This document shows, piece after piece, positions 51,271 through 60,528 of a DNA stretch of 64,000 nt; positions within the stretch are counted from its first letter, which is position 1, and each line of letters begins with the position of its first letter. The DNA lies in assembly GCF_031458135.1 (NCBI RefSeq), contig NZ_JAVDXW010000001.1:4278001-4342000 (forward strand), read 5' to 3'. The position numbers and the translations under genes are program-made. The notes beneath the pieces were generated by a model, which saw only the letters and a list, made by a program, of their open reading frames with translations, was not told where the DNA came from and made no database searches. This DNA is from Haloactinomyces albus. Its GTDB lineage: Bacteria > Actinomycetota > Actinomycetes > Mycobacteriales > Pseudonocardiaceae.

Positions 51271-52910
51271 CCCAGGTGTACCGCGATCTCGTGCCGAGCT
51301 TCGAGGATCCGGATGACTGGACCCTCGCCACGGTATTGCGCTCGCATGCCGCCACTCGCCCCGACGCGACATTCCTGATGGCACCGGAGGAGGGGCTGGA
51401 GTGGACCTACGCGGAGATGCTGTCCTCGGCGCAGCGGGTCGCAGGCACGCTGACCAAGTCCGGGGCCGAGCCCGGGGACCGCGTGGTCATCATGGCCGCC
51501 AACTCCTCGAGACTGGTGCGAACCTGGTTCGGAACAGCCGTCGGCGGCATGGTCGAGGTACCGATCAACACCAACTACGAGGGGGAGTTCCTGCGTCACC
51601 AAGTCGCCACGGTGGCGCCTCGGTGGGCGGTCATCGATGATGCCTTCGCGGAACGCATGGTGGCCATCGCCGACGACGTACGCGGTATCGACAAGTTCTG
51701 GGTGATCGACACCGGGCGCGGTGCCGAGGCGGTCGAGTTGCTCCGCGCCCACGGTTGGGCCGCAGAGCCGTGGGAGGATCTGGAGGAAGGGCCGGTACTC
51801 GATCTGCCCGATCCGCAGCCGCAGGACCTGGGCGCCATCTTCTTCACCTCCGGTACCACGGGTCCGTCCAAGGGCGTGGCGATGCCGCAGGCGCAGCTGT
51901 ACTTCTTCGCCCAGGTGGTCGTTTCCCTGACCCGGCTGACTCCGGAGGACACCTATCTGACGACGACACCGCTGTTTCACGGCAATGCTCAATTCATGGC
52001 GGTGTTTCCCGCGCTGGTCGCCGGTGCTCGCGCGGTGGTGCGATCGAAGTTCAGCGCCAGCAAGTGGATCGATCACGTGCGTGAGTCCGGTGTGACGGTG
52101 ACGAACTTCGTCGGCGTGATGATGGATTTCGCCTGGAAGCAGCCTCCGCGCCCGGACGACCGCGACAACGAACTCCGGTGCATCTATGCCGCCCCCACTG
52201 CCAGTACCATCGCTGATTCCTTCAAGGAGCGCTACGGTATCGAGGCTTTCGTCGACGCATTCGGTCTGACGGAGACGTGCGCGCCGATCCTGTCGCCTTA
52301 TGGCGTCGAGCGTCCAGCGGGGGCGGCAGGATTGCAGGCTGCCGATTGGTTCGATATCCGCCTCGTCGATCCGGACACCGACCGTGAGGTGCCCGTCGGA
52401 GAGGTGGGAGAACTGGTGGTGCGGCCGAAACAGCCGTGGACCTGCAGCATGGGCTACTACGGCATGCCGGAGAAGACGCTGGAAGTGTGGCGCAATCTCT
52501 GGTTCCACACCGGCGACGCTCTCCGGCGTGATGAACACGGTTGGTATTACTTCGTCGATCGCTACAAGGACGCGCTGCGCCGACGCGGCGAGAACATCAG
52601 CTCCTACGAGATCGAGGAAGTGATTCTGGCGCACCCGGCCGTGGCCGAATGCGCGGTGATCGGCGTGCCGAGCGAGGTGGAAGCCGGTGAGGACGAGGTC
52701 ATGGCCGTGATCGTTGCTCCGAGCCCGGTCGATCCGGGTGAGATATTCACCTGGTGCCAGGGCCGTATTCCCGAATTCGCGATTCCACGGTTCGCGCGGT
52801 TCGTGGACGCACTGCCGAAGACACCTTCCGAGAAGGTGCGCAAGGCCGCACTGCGCGAGGTCGGCGCCTCTTCCGACACGCACGATCGCCTTCGCGAGTC
52901 GGTCCGCTGA
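51267..52910 (+). CDS. Acyl-CoA synthetase (AMP-forming), CaiC-like
   Basis: The 547-aa ligase has IFFTSGTTGPSKGVAM, P-L-F-H-G-N-A-Q, DAFGLTETCAP, F-H-T-G-D-A-L and RYKDALRRRGENISSYEIEEV, with the lysine in T-P-S-E-K-V-R-K. The R-R-R-G-E-N-I-S-S-Y-E motif is typical of the CaiC/long-chain or carnitine-like CoA ligase branch. It probably activates the imported or oxidised acid. It overlaps the LLM gene by 4 bp and is followed 31 bp later by an ACAD gene. Confidence 0.88.
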   Translation: MTQVYRDLVPSFEDPDDWTLATVLRSHAATRPDATFLMAPEEGLEWTYAEMLSSAQRVAGTLTKSGAEPGDRVVIMAANSSRLVRTWFGTAVGGMVEVPINTNYEGEFLRHQVATVAPRWAVIDDAFAERMVAIADDVRGIDKFWVIDTGRGAEAVELLRAHGWAAEPWEDLEEGPVLDLPDPQPQDLGAIFFTSGTTGPSKGVAMPQAQLYFFAQVVVSLTRLTPEDTYLTTTPLFHGNAQFMAVFPALVAGARAVVRSKFSASKWIDHVRESGVTVTNFVGVMMDFAWKQPPRPDDRDNELRCIYAAPTASTIADSFKERYGIEAFVDAFGLTETCAPILSPYGVERPAGAAGLQAADWFDIRLVDPDTDREVPVGEVGELVVRPKQPWTCSMGYYGMPEKTLEVWRNLWFHTGDALRRDEHGWYYFVDRYKDALRRRGENISSYEIEEVILAHPAVAECAVIGVPSEVEAGEDEVMAVIVAPSPVDPGEIFTWCQGRIPEFAIPRFARFVDALPKTPSEKVRKAALREVGASSDTHDRLRESVR

Positions 52911-52941
52911 GTGTGGATGGCGACCGGACAGGAGAATCAAC

Positions 52942-54108
52942 ATGGATTTCAGCACCGATACGCTGCACGATGATATTCGCGCGGCGGTGCGAGCACTGTG
53001 CTCGGACTTTTCCGACGACTACTGGGCCGAGCACGATCGGACCCAGGAATTCCCGTGGGATTTCTACAACGGGGTGGTCAAGGGAGGTTGGCTCGGCCTG
53101 ACCGTGCCGGAGCAGTACGGCGGTGGTGGGCAGGGTGTGACCGAGGCCGCGATCGTGGAGCAGGAGATCGCCGCATCCGGGGCCGGGATGAACGGCTGCA
53201 GCGCCGTGCACATCGGCATCTTCGGTTTCGAGCCGATCATCAAGCACGGCAGCGAGGAGCTCAAGCAACGGTTCCTGCCCCGGCTGGCCGAAGGTGATCT
53301 GCACGTGTCGTTCGCGGTGACCGAGCCGGATGCCGGTACGGATACCACGAACATCGCCACGTTCGCGCGCAAGGTCGAGGGCGGATGGTCGATCTCCGGC
53401 AAGAAGGTGTGGATCACCAAGGCGCAGGAGGCCGAGCGACTGCTGATCCTGTGCCGCACCACACCTCGCGACGAGGCGCCGAAGAAGACCGCAGGCATGA
53501 CTCTGTTCTTCGCCCCGATGGATCGCGACCGGGTCACGGTCCGCAAGATCCCGAAGATGGGCCGTAACGCGGTGGACACCAACGAGCTGTTCATCGACGA
53601 GCTGTTCGTACCCGATTCCGATGTGGTCGGTGAGGTCGGGCACGGATTCCGCGCGATTCTGGCAGGCCTCAATGCCGAGCGCGTCATCTCCGCCAACGCG
53701 GCGATCGGGATCGGCCGGGCCGCGCTGCGCAGGGCCGCCGGATACGCCAAGGAGCGCACCGTGTTCGGCAGGGCCATCGGGCGGAATCAGGGCATCGCCT
53801 TCCCACTGGCGCAAGCTCAGATCCAGTTGGACGCGGCGGACCTGATGTGCCGCCGCGCAGCATGGCTGATCGACAACGACCATCCGGCAGGAAAGGACGC
53901 CAACGAGGCGAAATACCTCGCGGCGGAGGCGGGCTTCTTCGCCGCGGACGCGGCGCTGAGCGCACACGGTGGTTACGGCTACTCGCAGGAGTACCACATC
54001 GAACGGTACTTCCGGGAATCCCGGTTGATGCGGATCGCGCCGATCAGCCAGGAAATGGTGCTGAACTACATGGCCGAGCATGTGCTCGAACTCCCGAGGA
54101 GCTACTGA
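52942..54108 (+). CDS. Acyl-CoA dehydrogenase (helix-G glutamate type)
   Basis: The 388-aa protein has VPEQYGGGGQGVTEAA, VTEPDAGTDTTNI, KIPKMGRNAVDT, the base Glu246 in LNAERVISA, R-T-V-F-G-R-A-I-G-R-N-Q-G and AHGGYGYSQEYHIERYFRESR. At the C-terminal Y-E-G-T position it has A-P-I-S, so catalysis relies on the helix-G glutamate. This form is common for acyl-CoAs with bulky or cyclic groups. It overlaps the CitE-like gene by one base (TGATG). Confidence 0.9.
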   Translation: MDFSTDTLHDDIRAAVRALCSDFSDDYWAEHDRTQEFPWDFYNGVVKGGWLGLTVPEQYGGGGQGVTEAAIVEQEIAASGAGMNGCSAVHIGIFGFEPIIKHGSEELKQRFLPRLAEGDLHVSFAVTEPDAGTDTTNIATFARKVEGGWSISGKKVWITKAQEAERLLILCRTTPRDEAPKKTAGMTLFFAPMDRDRVTVRKIPKMGRNAVDTNELFIDELFVPDSDVVGEVGHGFRAILAGLNAERVISANAAIGIGRAALRRAAGYAKERTVFGRAIGRNQGIAFPLAQAQIQLDAADLMCRRAAWLIDNDHPAGKDANEAKYLAAEAGFFAADAALSAHGGYGYSQEYHIERYFRESRLMRIAPISQEMVLNYMAEHVLELPRSY

Positions 54109-55001
54109 TGCAGCCCTACCGATCCGTGCTGTTCCTGCCGGGGCATCGGCCGTCCTGGGTGGACAAAGCCTTACGTGCCGGGCCTGATGCGATCGTGCTG
54201 GACCTGGAGGATTCCGTGCCGGAATCCGAAAAGGTGGGCGCGCGAGCCACTGTTGCCTCGTCCATCGAGCGGCTGGCCGCCGAGCAAACGGCCCCGGACG
54301 TGCTCGTACGGGTCAATCCCCTGGACACCAAGCTGACCGGGGGAGACCTGGAGCAGGTGATGGTACCGGGACTGACGGGCATCTTCGCGCCGAAGATCGA
54401 GCAGGCCACCGACGTGCTGCGCTACGATGCGCTGCTCGACCACTTCGAGACACGCAACGGGGTGTCGGGGCTGGAGTACATCGTCCCGGTGGAGACCGTG
54501 CGCGCGATCCACGAATGCCGCGAGATTGCCGGTGCCTCACCGAGAGTGGGAGCGATGATCGGCCCCACCGCCGAGCACGCCGATATAGCTCGAGCCGTGG
54601 GATACGAATGGTCTCCGGAAGGCACCGAGACGCTGTATCACCGCAGCCGGATTCTGCTGGCATGCCGTGAGGCGGGAATCCACGCGTTGACCGGACTCTG
54701 GGAGAAGCTGTCCGATACGGATGGTCTTGCGGAGTTCGCACGGCGTGGTAGGCAGCTCGGGTTCCGCGGCATGATCGCCATCCACCCGAGCCATGTGGCG
54801 ACGATCAACGAGGCGTTCACGCCATCCGATGAGGACGTCGAGTTCTACCGGGGGATCGTCGACACCTACGAGAAGGCCACCGCCGACGGCACCGGCGCAG
54901 TGCGCTACCGGGGGACACACATCGACAAGGCGCACTATGACAGGGCACTCGCGTGGCTCGAACGCGCGGAGCGCATCACCGGAACGGGGAACCGCCCATG
55001 A
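54108..55001 (+). CDS. CitE-like (HpcH/HpaI family) beta-hydroxyacyl-CoA lyase
   Basis: The 297-aa protein has RSVLFLPGHRP, D-A-I-V-L-D-L-E-D-S-V with the metal-binding acid, K-I-E-Q-A-x-D-V, V-E-T-V-R-A-I and GFRGMIAIHPSHV, all of the CitE/malyl-CoA lyase group. Members cleave citramalyl-, methylmalyl- or hydroxymethylglutaryl-type CoA esters into acetyl- or propionyl-CoA and a 2-oxo acid. It overlaps the MaoC gene by 4 bp, so hydration followed by lyase cleavage is likely. Confidence 0.87.
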   Translation: MQPYRSVLFLPGHRPSWVDKALRAGPDAIVLDLEDSVPESEKVGARATVASSIERLAAEQTAPDVLVRVNPLDTKLTGGDLEQVMVPGLTGIFAPKIEQATDVLRYDALLDHFETRNGVSGLEYIVPVETVRAIHECREIAGASPRVGAMIGPTAEHADIARAVGYEWSPEGTETLYHRSRILLACREAGIHALTGLWEKLSDTDGLAEFARRGRQLGFRGMIAIHPSHVATINEAFTPSDEDVEFYRGIVDTYEKATADGTGAVRYRGTHIDKAHYDRALAWLERAERITGTGNRP

Positions 55002-55507
55002 CCATGCAAGCGACGCAAGCGACCATGCGGGGCCTGTACTTCGAGGAGTTCGAAGTCGGTGCCGAGTATCGGCACGCGCTGACCCGCACGATCACCGAGA
55101 TGGACAATGTCATGTTCACCTCGCTGACCATGAACCTGCAGCCACTGCATCTGGACGAGGAGTTCGCCAAGGAATCGGTGCACGGTGCCAGGGTGCTCAA
55201 CAGCCTGTTCACCGTCGCGCTGATCGGGGCGTTCCACGTCCCCGAACTGACCATGGGAACCACCCTGGGCAACCTCGGTTACGAAAAGATCGAGTTCCCG
55301 CACCCGGTGTTCCACGGTGACACGCTGCGTGCGGAAACCACGGTCCTGGACAAGCGAGAATCCCGTAGTCGCGACGATTCCGGAATCGTGTGGTTCGAAC
55401 ACCGTGGCTACAACCAGGACGACGTGCTCATCTGCCGCTGCCACCGCATCGGCCTGATGGCAAAGAAGCCGACGGACCCCGAGCAGAGCAAAGAAGGTGT
55501 GCGATGA
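54998..55507 (+). CDS. MaoC-like enoyl-CoA hydratase (mesaconyl-CoA hydratase-like)
   Basis: The 169-aa single hotdog protein has YFEEFEVGAEYRHALTRTITEMDNVMFTSLT, N-x-Q-P-L-H-L-D-E-E-F-A and G-N-L-G-Y-E-K-I-E-F-P. The N-L-Q-P-L-H-x-D motif carries the hydratase aspartate/histidine equivalents. Close relatives hydrate mesaconyl-type or methyl-branched enoyl-CoAs beside CitE-type lyases. It overlaps both the CitE-like and ALDH genes by 4 bp. Confidence 0.87.
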   Translation: MTMQATQATMRGLYFEEFEVGAEYRHALTRTITEMDNVMFTSLTMNLQPLHLDEEFAKESVHGARVLNSLFTVALIGAFHVPELTMGTTLGNLGYEKIEFPHPVFHGDTLRAETTVLDKRESRSRDDSGIVWFEHRGYNQDDVLICRCHRIGLMAKKPTDPEQSKEGVR

Positions 55508-56973
55508 CTTCCACAACAGGTGCCGACCGCGACTACGTGCCCGACGTGCGCACGTTGACCATCGACAACCGGCAGGTGCAGCCGGAGGGCGCAGCGTGGG
55601 ATGTGTACAACCCGGCGACCGAGCAGGTCCTCGCAACGGTGGCGGGAGCCTCGAGCAAGCAGGTCGACGATGCCGTTTCGGCCGCACGCAAGGCATTCGG
55701 TCGGTGGTCGTCGATGAGTGGGCACGAGCGCGCGGCCGCGATTCACCGATTCGCCGATGTGCTGGAGGCACGCACCGACAAGCTGCTGGCCTCGATCGTC
55801 AACGAGGTCGGCACGCCCGTCTCCCTGGCCGAGGGCTTGCAGGTCAAGCTCGGTCTGATGCATCTGCGCTGGCAGGCCGAGGCGGCGAAGAAGGACCGCA
55901 CCCTGCACCTCGGCGGCTACGACCAGCCGGTACCGACGATGAGCGACGTGACGCACTACCCGGTCGGCGTGGTCGCGGCGATCACCGGATACAACTATCC
56001 GCTGAATCTCGCCATCTTCAAGTTCGGTGCGGCCCTGGCCGCGGGCTGCACGGTGGTGCTGCTGCCCTCCCCGCGAACCCCGCTGACCACGCTGCTGTTC
56101 GGTGATCTCAGCCGGGAGGCCGACCTGCCGGACGGCGTGTTCAACGTGCTGGTCGGTGATGCCGAGGTCGGACAGCAACTGACTTCGCATCCCGGAGTGG
56201 ACAAGGTCTCGTTCACCGGGTCCGATGCGGTGGGCGCAAAGATCATGGAGCAGGCCGCGACAAACCTGAACGGCGTCACCCTCGAACTCGGAGGTAAATC
56301 CGCGAGCATCGTGCTGCCCGGCACCGATGTCGAATCGTTGGCCACCGAAACGCACCTGCGGTGGTCGCGCAACGGCGCGCAGGGCTGCGCCGCGCTGGCA
56401 CGGTTGCTGGTGCACGAGAGCCTCTACGATCGCTTTCTGGAGGCCAGTGCCGAGGGATTCGAGCAAATGCGGGTCGGTGACCCGTGGGACCCGAAGACCA
56501 ATATCGGACCGATGATCCGGCCGGACCACCGGGAGCGGGTGCAGGGGTTCATCGACGAGGCGCTCGGTGCGGGAGGCAAGGCACTGCTGTCGGTGGATCG
56601 GCCGCTGCCCGAATCCGGCTGGTACGTGAACCCGGTATTGCTGGGCAACCTGCCGCATGACGCGCGCGCGGTGCAGCAGGAGATCTTCGGACCGGTGGCG
56701 GTGATCGTGCCGTTCTCGGATACCGACGAGGCGATTCGGTTGGCGAATGACACGGCCTACGGGCTGGCGGCCAATGTCTGGTCACCCGATCTCGAGGAGG
56801 GACGCCGGGTGGCCGAGCGGCTCCGTGCCGGCACTGTGTGGATCAACGGAGGCGGGGCGATGCGCCCCGACGCGCCGTTCGGTGGTTCCGGACGTTCGGG
56901 GGTTGGCAGGGAACTCGGGGAGTGGGGGATCCATGAATACCTGGAACCCCGCCACATCCAGTGGCGTGTCTGA
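55504..56973 (+). CDS. Aldehyde dehydrogenase (NAD(P)-dependent)
   Basis: The 489-aa protein has YPVGVVAAITGYNYPLNLAI, F-T-G-S-D-A-V-G, the general base Glu261 in LELGGKSA, the nucleophile Cys295 in GAQGCAALA, and E-I-F-G-P-V-A-V-I near the end. All main ALDH residues are present. It would oxidise an aldehyde formed by the P450/SDR steps or by later cleavage. ATG 55504 overlaps the MaoC stop. Confidence 0.92.
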   Translation: MTSTTGADRDYVPDVRTLTIDNRQVQPEGAAWDVYNPATEQVLATVAGASSKQVDDAVSAARKAFGRWSSMSGHERAAAIHRFADVLEARTDKLLASIVNEVGTPVSLAEGLQVKLGLMHLRWQAEAAKKDRTLHLGGYDQPVPTMSDVTHYPVGVVAAITGYNYPLNLAIFKFGAALAAGCTVVLLPSPRTPLTTLLFGDLSREADLPDGVFNVLVGDAEVGQQLTSHPGVDKVSFTGSDAVGAKIMEQAATNLNGVTLELGGKSASIVLPGTDVESLATETHLRWSRNGAQGCAALARLLVHESLYDRFLEASAEGFEQMRVGDPWDPKTNIGPMIRPDHRERVQGFIDEALGAGGKALLSVDRPLPESGWYVNPVLLGNLPHDARAVQQEIFGPVAVIVPFSDTDEAIRLANDTAYGLAANVWSPDLEEGRRVAERLRAGTVWINGGGAMRPDAPFGGSGRSGVGRELGEWGIHEYLEPRHIQWRV

Positions 56974-57017
56974 TATCGGCTGGTCATTGGCTCGATACGG
57001 CTTCGGAGGTAGGCGAC

Positions 57018-58247
57018 ATGCCAGATAACAGGTCCGGCGGGGATGGGCCTCTCGCGGGTGTGCGGGTGCTCGAGCTCGGCACGATGTATGCCGCGCCGAC
57101 GGCGGGGCGGATGCTCCGGGACTTCGGTGCCGAGGTCATCAAGGTGGAGGATCCGGTGGCCGGGGACTACGCTCGGCAATGGGTGCCTCAGAAGGAAGGG
57201 CTGTCTCTGGGGTTTTCGCGGCTCAACGCAGGCAAGCGTTCGGTCGGTGTCGATCTGCGTGAGCAGGACGGTCGCGATCTCGTCAGCCAAATGGCGTCTC
57301 AAGTGGACATCGTGATCGAATCCTTCCGGCCGGGACGGCTGGAAGAGTGGGGACTGGGCTACGAGGTGCTCAGTGCGAACAATCCCGGGCTGGTGCTCGC
57401 CCGTGTGTCCGGCTTCGGCCAGACCGGGCCCTACCGGTTGCGCCCGGGGTTCGGCACCGTGGCCGAGACGGCCAGCGGCTTCGCCCAGATCAACGGCTGG
57501 CCGGACTCGCCACCCACCTCGCCACCGTTCGGCTTTGCGGATTCGATCGCCGGCATGGCGGCCGCCATGGGTGCGGCCATGGCGCTGTACCGGCGGGGAC
57601 AAACCGGGCACGGAGATGTGGTCGATGTGGCGCTGTACGAGCCGCTGATGTTCATCATCGGCGATCTGGTGCTCAAGTACACCGGGCTCGACGAGGTGCA
57701 GGGACGTATCGGCAACGGAACCGGGGCGGCTTCTCCGCGGGGTATCTACGAGGCGGCTGACGGGAAGTTCCTGTCCATCGCGGCGTCCAACCAGGCGATC
57801 GCTTCCCGGCTCTTTGCGGCGATGGGGCAGCGGGAACTCATCGACGATCCGAGATTCGCCACCAACGCCGCACGGCTGACCAACAATGATCTGGTGCAGA
57901 AGCAGGTCGCGGATTGGGTGGGATCGCTGCCGCGGGATGCAGTGCTGGCCGTGCTCGACGAATTCGAGGTGGTGAACTCTCCCGTCAACGATGCTTCCGA
58001 CATCGTGGCCGATCCGCATTTCCTGGAGCGGACCCTGGTGGGCATCACGGGCAACGAAACACTCGAGTCCGTACTGATGCCGGGGCCGGTACTGCACATG
58101 GCCGGGTATGCGGGTCCGGTCTACGACGGTGTACCCGCTATTGGTGAGCACACCGATCAGGTGCTGCTCCGGGAGTTGGGACTTTCGGACGGGGAGCTCG
58201 GCGAATTGGCCGACCGGGGAGTCGTCAGCGGCTCATCCGCTCGGTGA
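57018..58247 (+). CDS. Class III (CaiB/BaiF family) CoA-transferase
   Basis: The 409-aa protein has GVRVLELGTMYAAPTAGRMLRDFGAEVIKVED, the R-x-N-x-x-K-R-S-V loop (LNAGKRSVGVDL), and the likely catalytic Asp175 in FGFADSIAGM. Family members move CoA between acids; BaiF acts in bile-acid metabolism and CaiB on carnitine. It gives a second route to activate the substrate by recycling CoA from a product such as succinyl-CoA. It lies 44 bp after the ALDH gene and ends the operon. Confidence 0.9.
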   Translation: MPDNRSGGDGPLAGVRVLELGTMYAAPTAGRMLRDFGAEVIKVEDPVAGDYARQWVPQKEGLSLGFSRLNAGKRSVGVDLREQDGRDLVSQMASQVDIVIESFRPGRLEEWGLGYEVLSANNPGLVLARVSGFGQTGPYRLRPGFGTVAETASGFAQINGWPDSPPTSPPFGFADSIAGMAAAMGAAMALYRRGQTGHGDVVDVALYEPLMFIIGDLVLKYTGLDEVQGRIGNGTGAASPRGIYEAADGKFLSIAASNQAIASRLFAAMGQRELIDDPRFATNAARLTNNDLVQKQVADWVGSLPRDAVLAVLDEFEVVNSPVNDASDIVADPHFLERTLVGITGNETLESVLMPGPVLHMAGYAGPVYDGVPAIGEHTDQVLLRELGLSDGELGELADRGVVSGSSAR

Positions 58248-58267
58248 GGCCGAGGACATCGCTGGTC

Positions 58268-58293
58268 GGCCGCGAATCTCGCGATCCGCGGCC
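58268..58293. terminator. Weak hairpin after the CoA-transferase gene
   Basis: Seven-base arms GGCCGCG/CGCGGCC with a 12-nt loop lie 20 bp after the stop, in the 170-bp gap before the next gene. No T-run. Confidence 0.35.
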
Positions 58294-58417
58294 GCCCCGC
58301 AATACCAGCACGTTGCAGCCCGCCATCGCTCCATGGGCAGGTTCGGATCGAATACGAGGACTGCCGAAGACATACGCCGGTCACGGTCCCGGTTGATCAC
58401 CCGGGAGAAGTGCTCCG

Positions 58418-60414
58418 ATGAAGCATTCACCTGATGAACCGGCCCACGATGTCTCGGAGGTCCCTGCCTATCCGCACGTCTTCGAGCCCATCCGGATCGG
58501 AGCCATGTCCCTGCGCAACCGGGTCATGTTGCCGCCACACGCTTCTGCGATCGGAAACCTGTGGGGATCTCAGGCCGATGCGAACCGCAACATCGCCTAC
58601 TGGGAGTCGCGGGCAAAGGCCGGAGTGGCCTGGATCGACGGAGTCGCCGGACGGGTTCGCAATCGACTCGTCCCCGGCTTCGAACCCCACGGCTACGGTG
58701 CCGAGACCACGGGCTTCTACCGGTTGCCCTTCTTCGTCGAGCGGGTCCAGCAGATGGTCGCAGCCATCCATGCCGCGGGTGCGACCGTCACATCGCAGTT
58801 GACCGTGATCGGTGGGAATCCGCACACTCCCTCACGGCAACTGAGCGCGCCACTGTACAACTCCCGACCGCACGTGCTGCGGCGGGACGAGATTGCGTGG
58901 TACGTCGAGGAATACCGGTTTTCGGCACGACAGGCTCGACGGGCGGGACTCGACGGTATCGAGCTGCACCTCAATCACGACGACCTGCTCGAGTGGTTCC
59001 TCTCGCCCCTGACCAACCACAGGGAGGACGAATTCGGTGGCTCCCTCGAGAACCGTGCGCGGTTCGCGGTCCAAGTGCTGACGGCGGTACGCGAGGAGAT
59101 CGGCACCGACATGACACTCGGTGTCCGGTTCAACCTGCGAGAGGAGATGCCGGGGGCTATGACGCCACCGAGGGGATCACCATCGCGCAGTACCTCGAAA
59201 GCACCGGCCTCATCGACTTCCTGCACACTGTCATCGGCTCGCCCTGGGGGGATCCGAGCTACATCCAACCGCAGTACTACGCCCCGGCGCAGTGGTCCCA
59301 TCTGGCCGGTGATCTGAAGAAGGCCATCTCGCTACCGGTCGTGCACACCGGTCGGATCAACACCATCGACGCTGCCGAGCGCGTGCTCGCCGACGGCCAC
59401 GCTGACATGGTGGGTATGGCTCGGGCACACATCGCCGACGGCGAGATCCTGTCGAAGGCCCGAGAAGGCCGTACGGACGAGATCAGACCCTGTATCGGTG
59501 GCAACGACTGCATCAGCCGCCGCTACGTCGAAGGGCTCCCCTTCGGTTGCGCGGTCAATCCGCATGCGGCGAAGGAGCTGGATGGTCCGTGGGGACCTGT
59601 CGCCCGACCACGGCGTCTCATGGTTGTCGGTGGGGGACCGGCGGGGATGGAACTTGCGGCGCTCGCCGCCGAGGGCGGTCACGCGGTCGATCTGTGGGAG
59701 GCCGCCGATGAACTGGGAGGACAGTTGCGCGTCGCCGCAGCCGCGCCCAGCTATGACCAGTACAGCCGGTACCTCGACTGGCAGGAGCGCCGACTGGAGC
59801 GGCTGGAGGTGAAAATCCGGCTCGGTGAATGCGCGGATGCCGACGCGGTGATCACCACGGGCACCGACGTGGTGGCCGTGGCGACGGGTGCGACCCCACA
59901 TCGTCCCTTGATCAAGGGCATTCACGGCGAGAATGTCTTCGACATTCGCGAGGTTCTGCGTGGCGACGTCTCGGTGGGGCAGCGGGTGCTCGTCGTGGCA
60001 CAGGACGACCACCTGCCGCCGCTGAGCGTGACGGATTTCCTCAGCGAGCGTGGGCACGACGTGACCATGGTGTACGCGACCACCGGTCCGGGGCAGTTGC
60101 TCGGTCGTTACATCCTGGGTGGGATTCTGGGCCGACTTCACTCGCGTGGCGTGGTCTTCCGCTTCATGGAGGAGGTCACCGAGATAGCGCCCGACCGGGT
60201 CCGGGTGGCCAACGTCTATTCACGATGCGAGGAAGAGCTGACCGGCTTCGACTCGGTCGTGCTTGCTTGCGGTGGTGATGCCGATGCGGAGTTGTACGAC
60301 CAACTGCGCACGCGGATGCCCGAGGTGCACCTCCTCGGTGACGCGTTCGCTCCGCGGCGACTGGTGTCCGCGACTCGCCAAGCCTACGAATTGGCGAAGG
60401 TACTTCGCGCGTAG
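58418..60414 (+). pseudogene. Frameshifted 2,4-dienoyl-CoA reductase/TMADH-type flavoenzyme
   Basis: The N-terminal OYE barrel (LRNRVMLPPHAS, IELHLNHDDLLEWFLSP, FGGSLENRARF) is in one frame to about 59156; the rest (GYDATEGITIAQYLEST, DMVGMARAHIADGEI, Cys cluster, then FAD motif VVGGGPAGMELAALAAEGGHAVDLWE and an NAD(P) domain) is in another. One G added to the G5 run at 59152-59156 restores ...REEMPGGYDATEG. The whole would be about 665 aa, normal for the family. The 4Fe-4S site keeps three cysteines but has Gly at one ligand position (CIGGNDC). The enzyme reduces dienoyl-CoAs or enones. Confidence 0.8.
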
Positions 60415-60450
60415 CGGTTTTCTCCGCTTTCGTGGAGTACCGACGCCGGA

Positions 60451-60479
60451 GTGCGTCCCCGTAACCGACGAGGACGCAC
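60451..60479. terminator. Hairpin between convergent genes
   Basis: Eight-base arms GTGCGTCC/GGACGCAC with a 13-nt loop lie 36 bp after the flavoenzyme stop and 49 bp from the SDR stop. Confidence 0.55.
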
Positions 60480-60528
60480 CCCCGCACCGACCCGTGGGGA
60501 GCTCCGCGCTCGCGGCTCTGCTGTTTTC

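Noticed and set aside
49144-52955. Two open frames of more than 700 codons each on the minus strand (49144-51384 and 50769-52955)
   Set aside because: They run against a tight plus-strand operon with overlapping starts and clear motifs; no recognisable domains.
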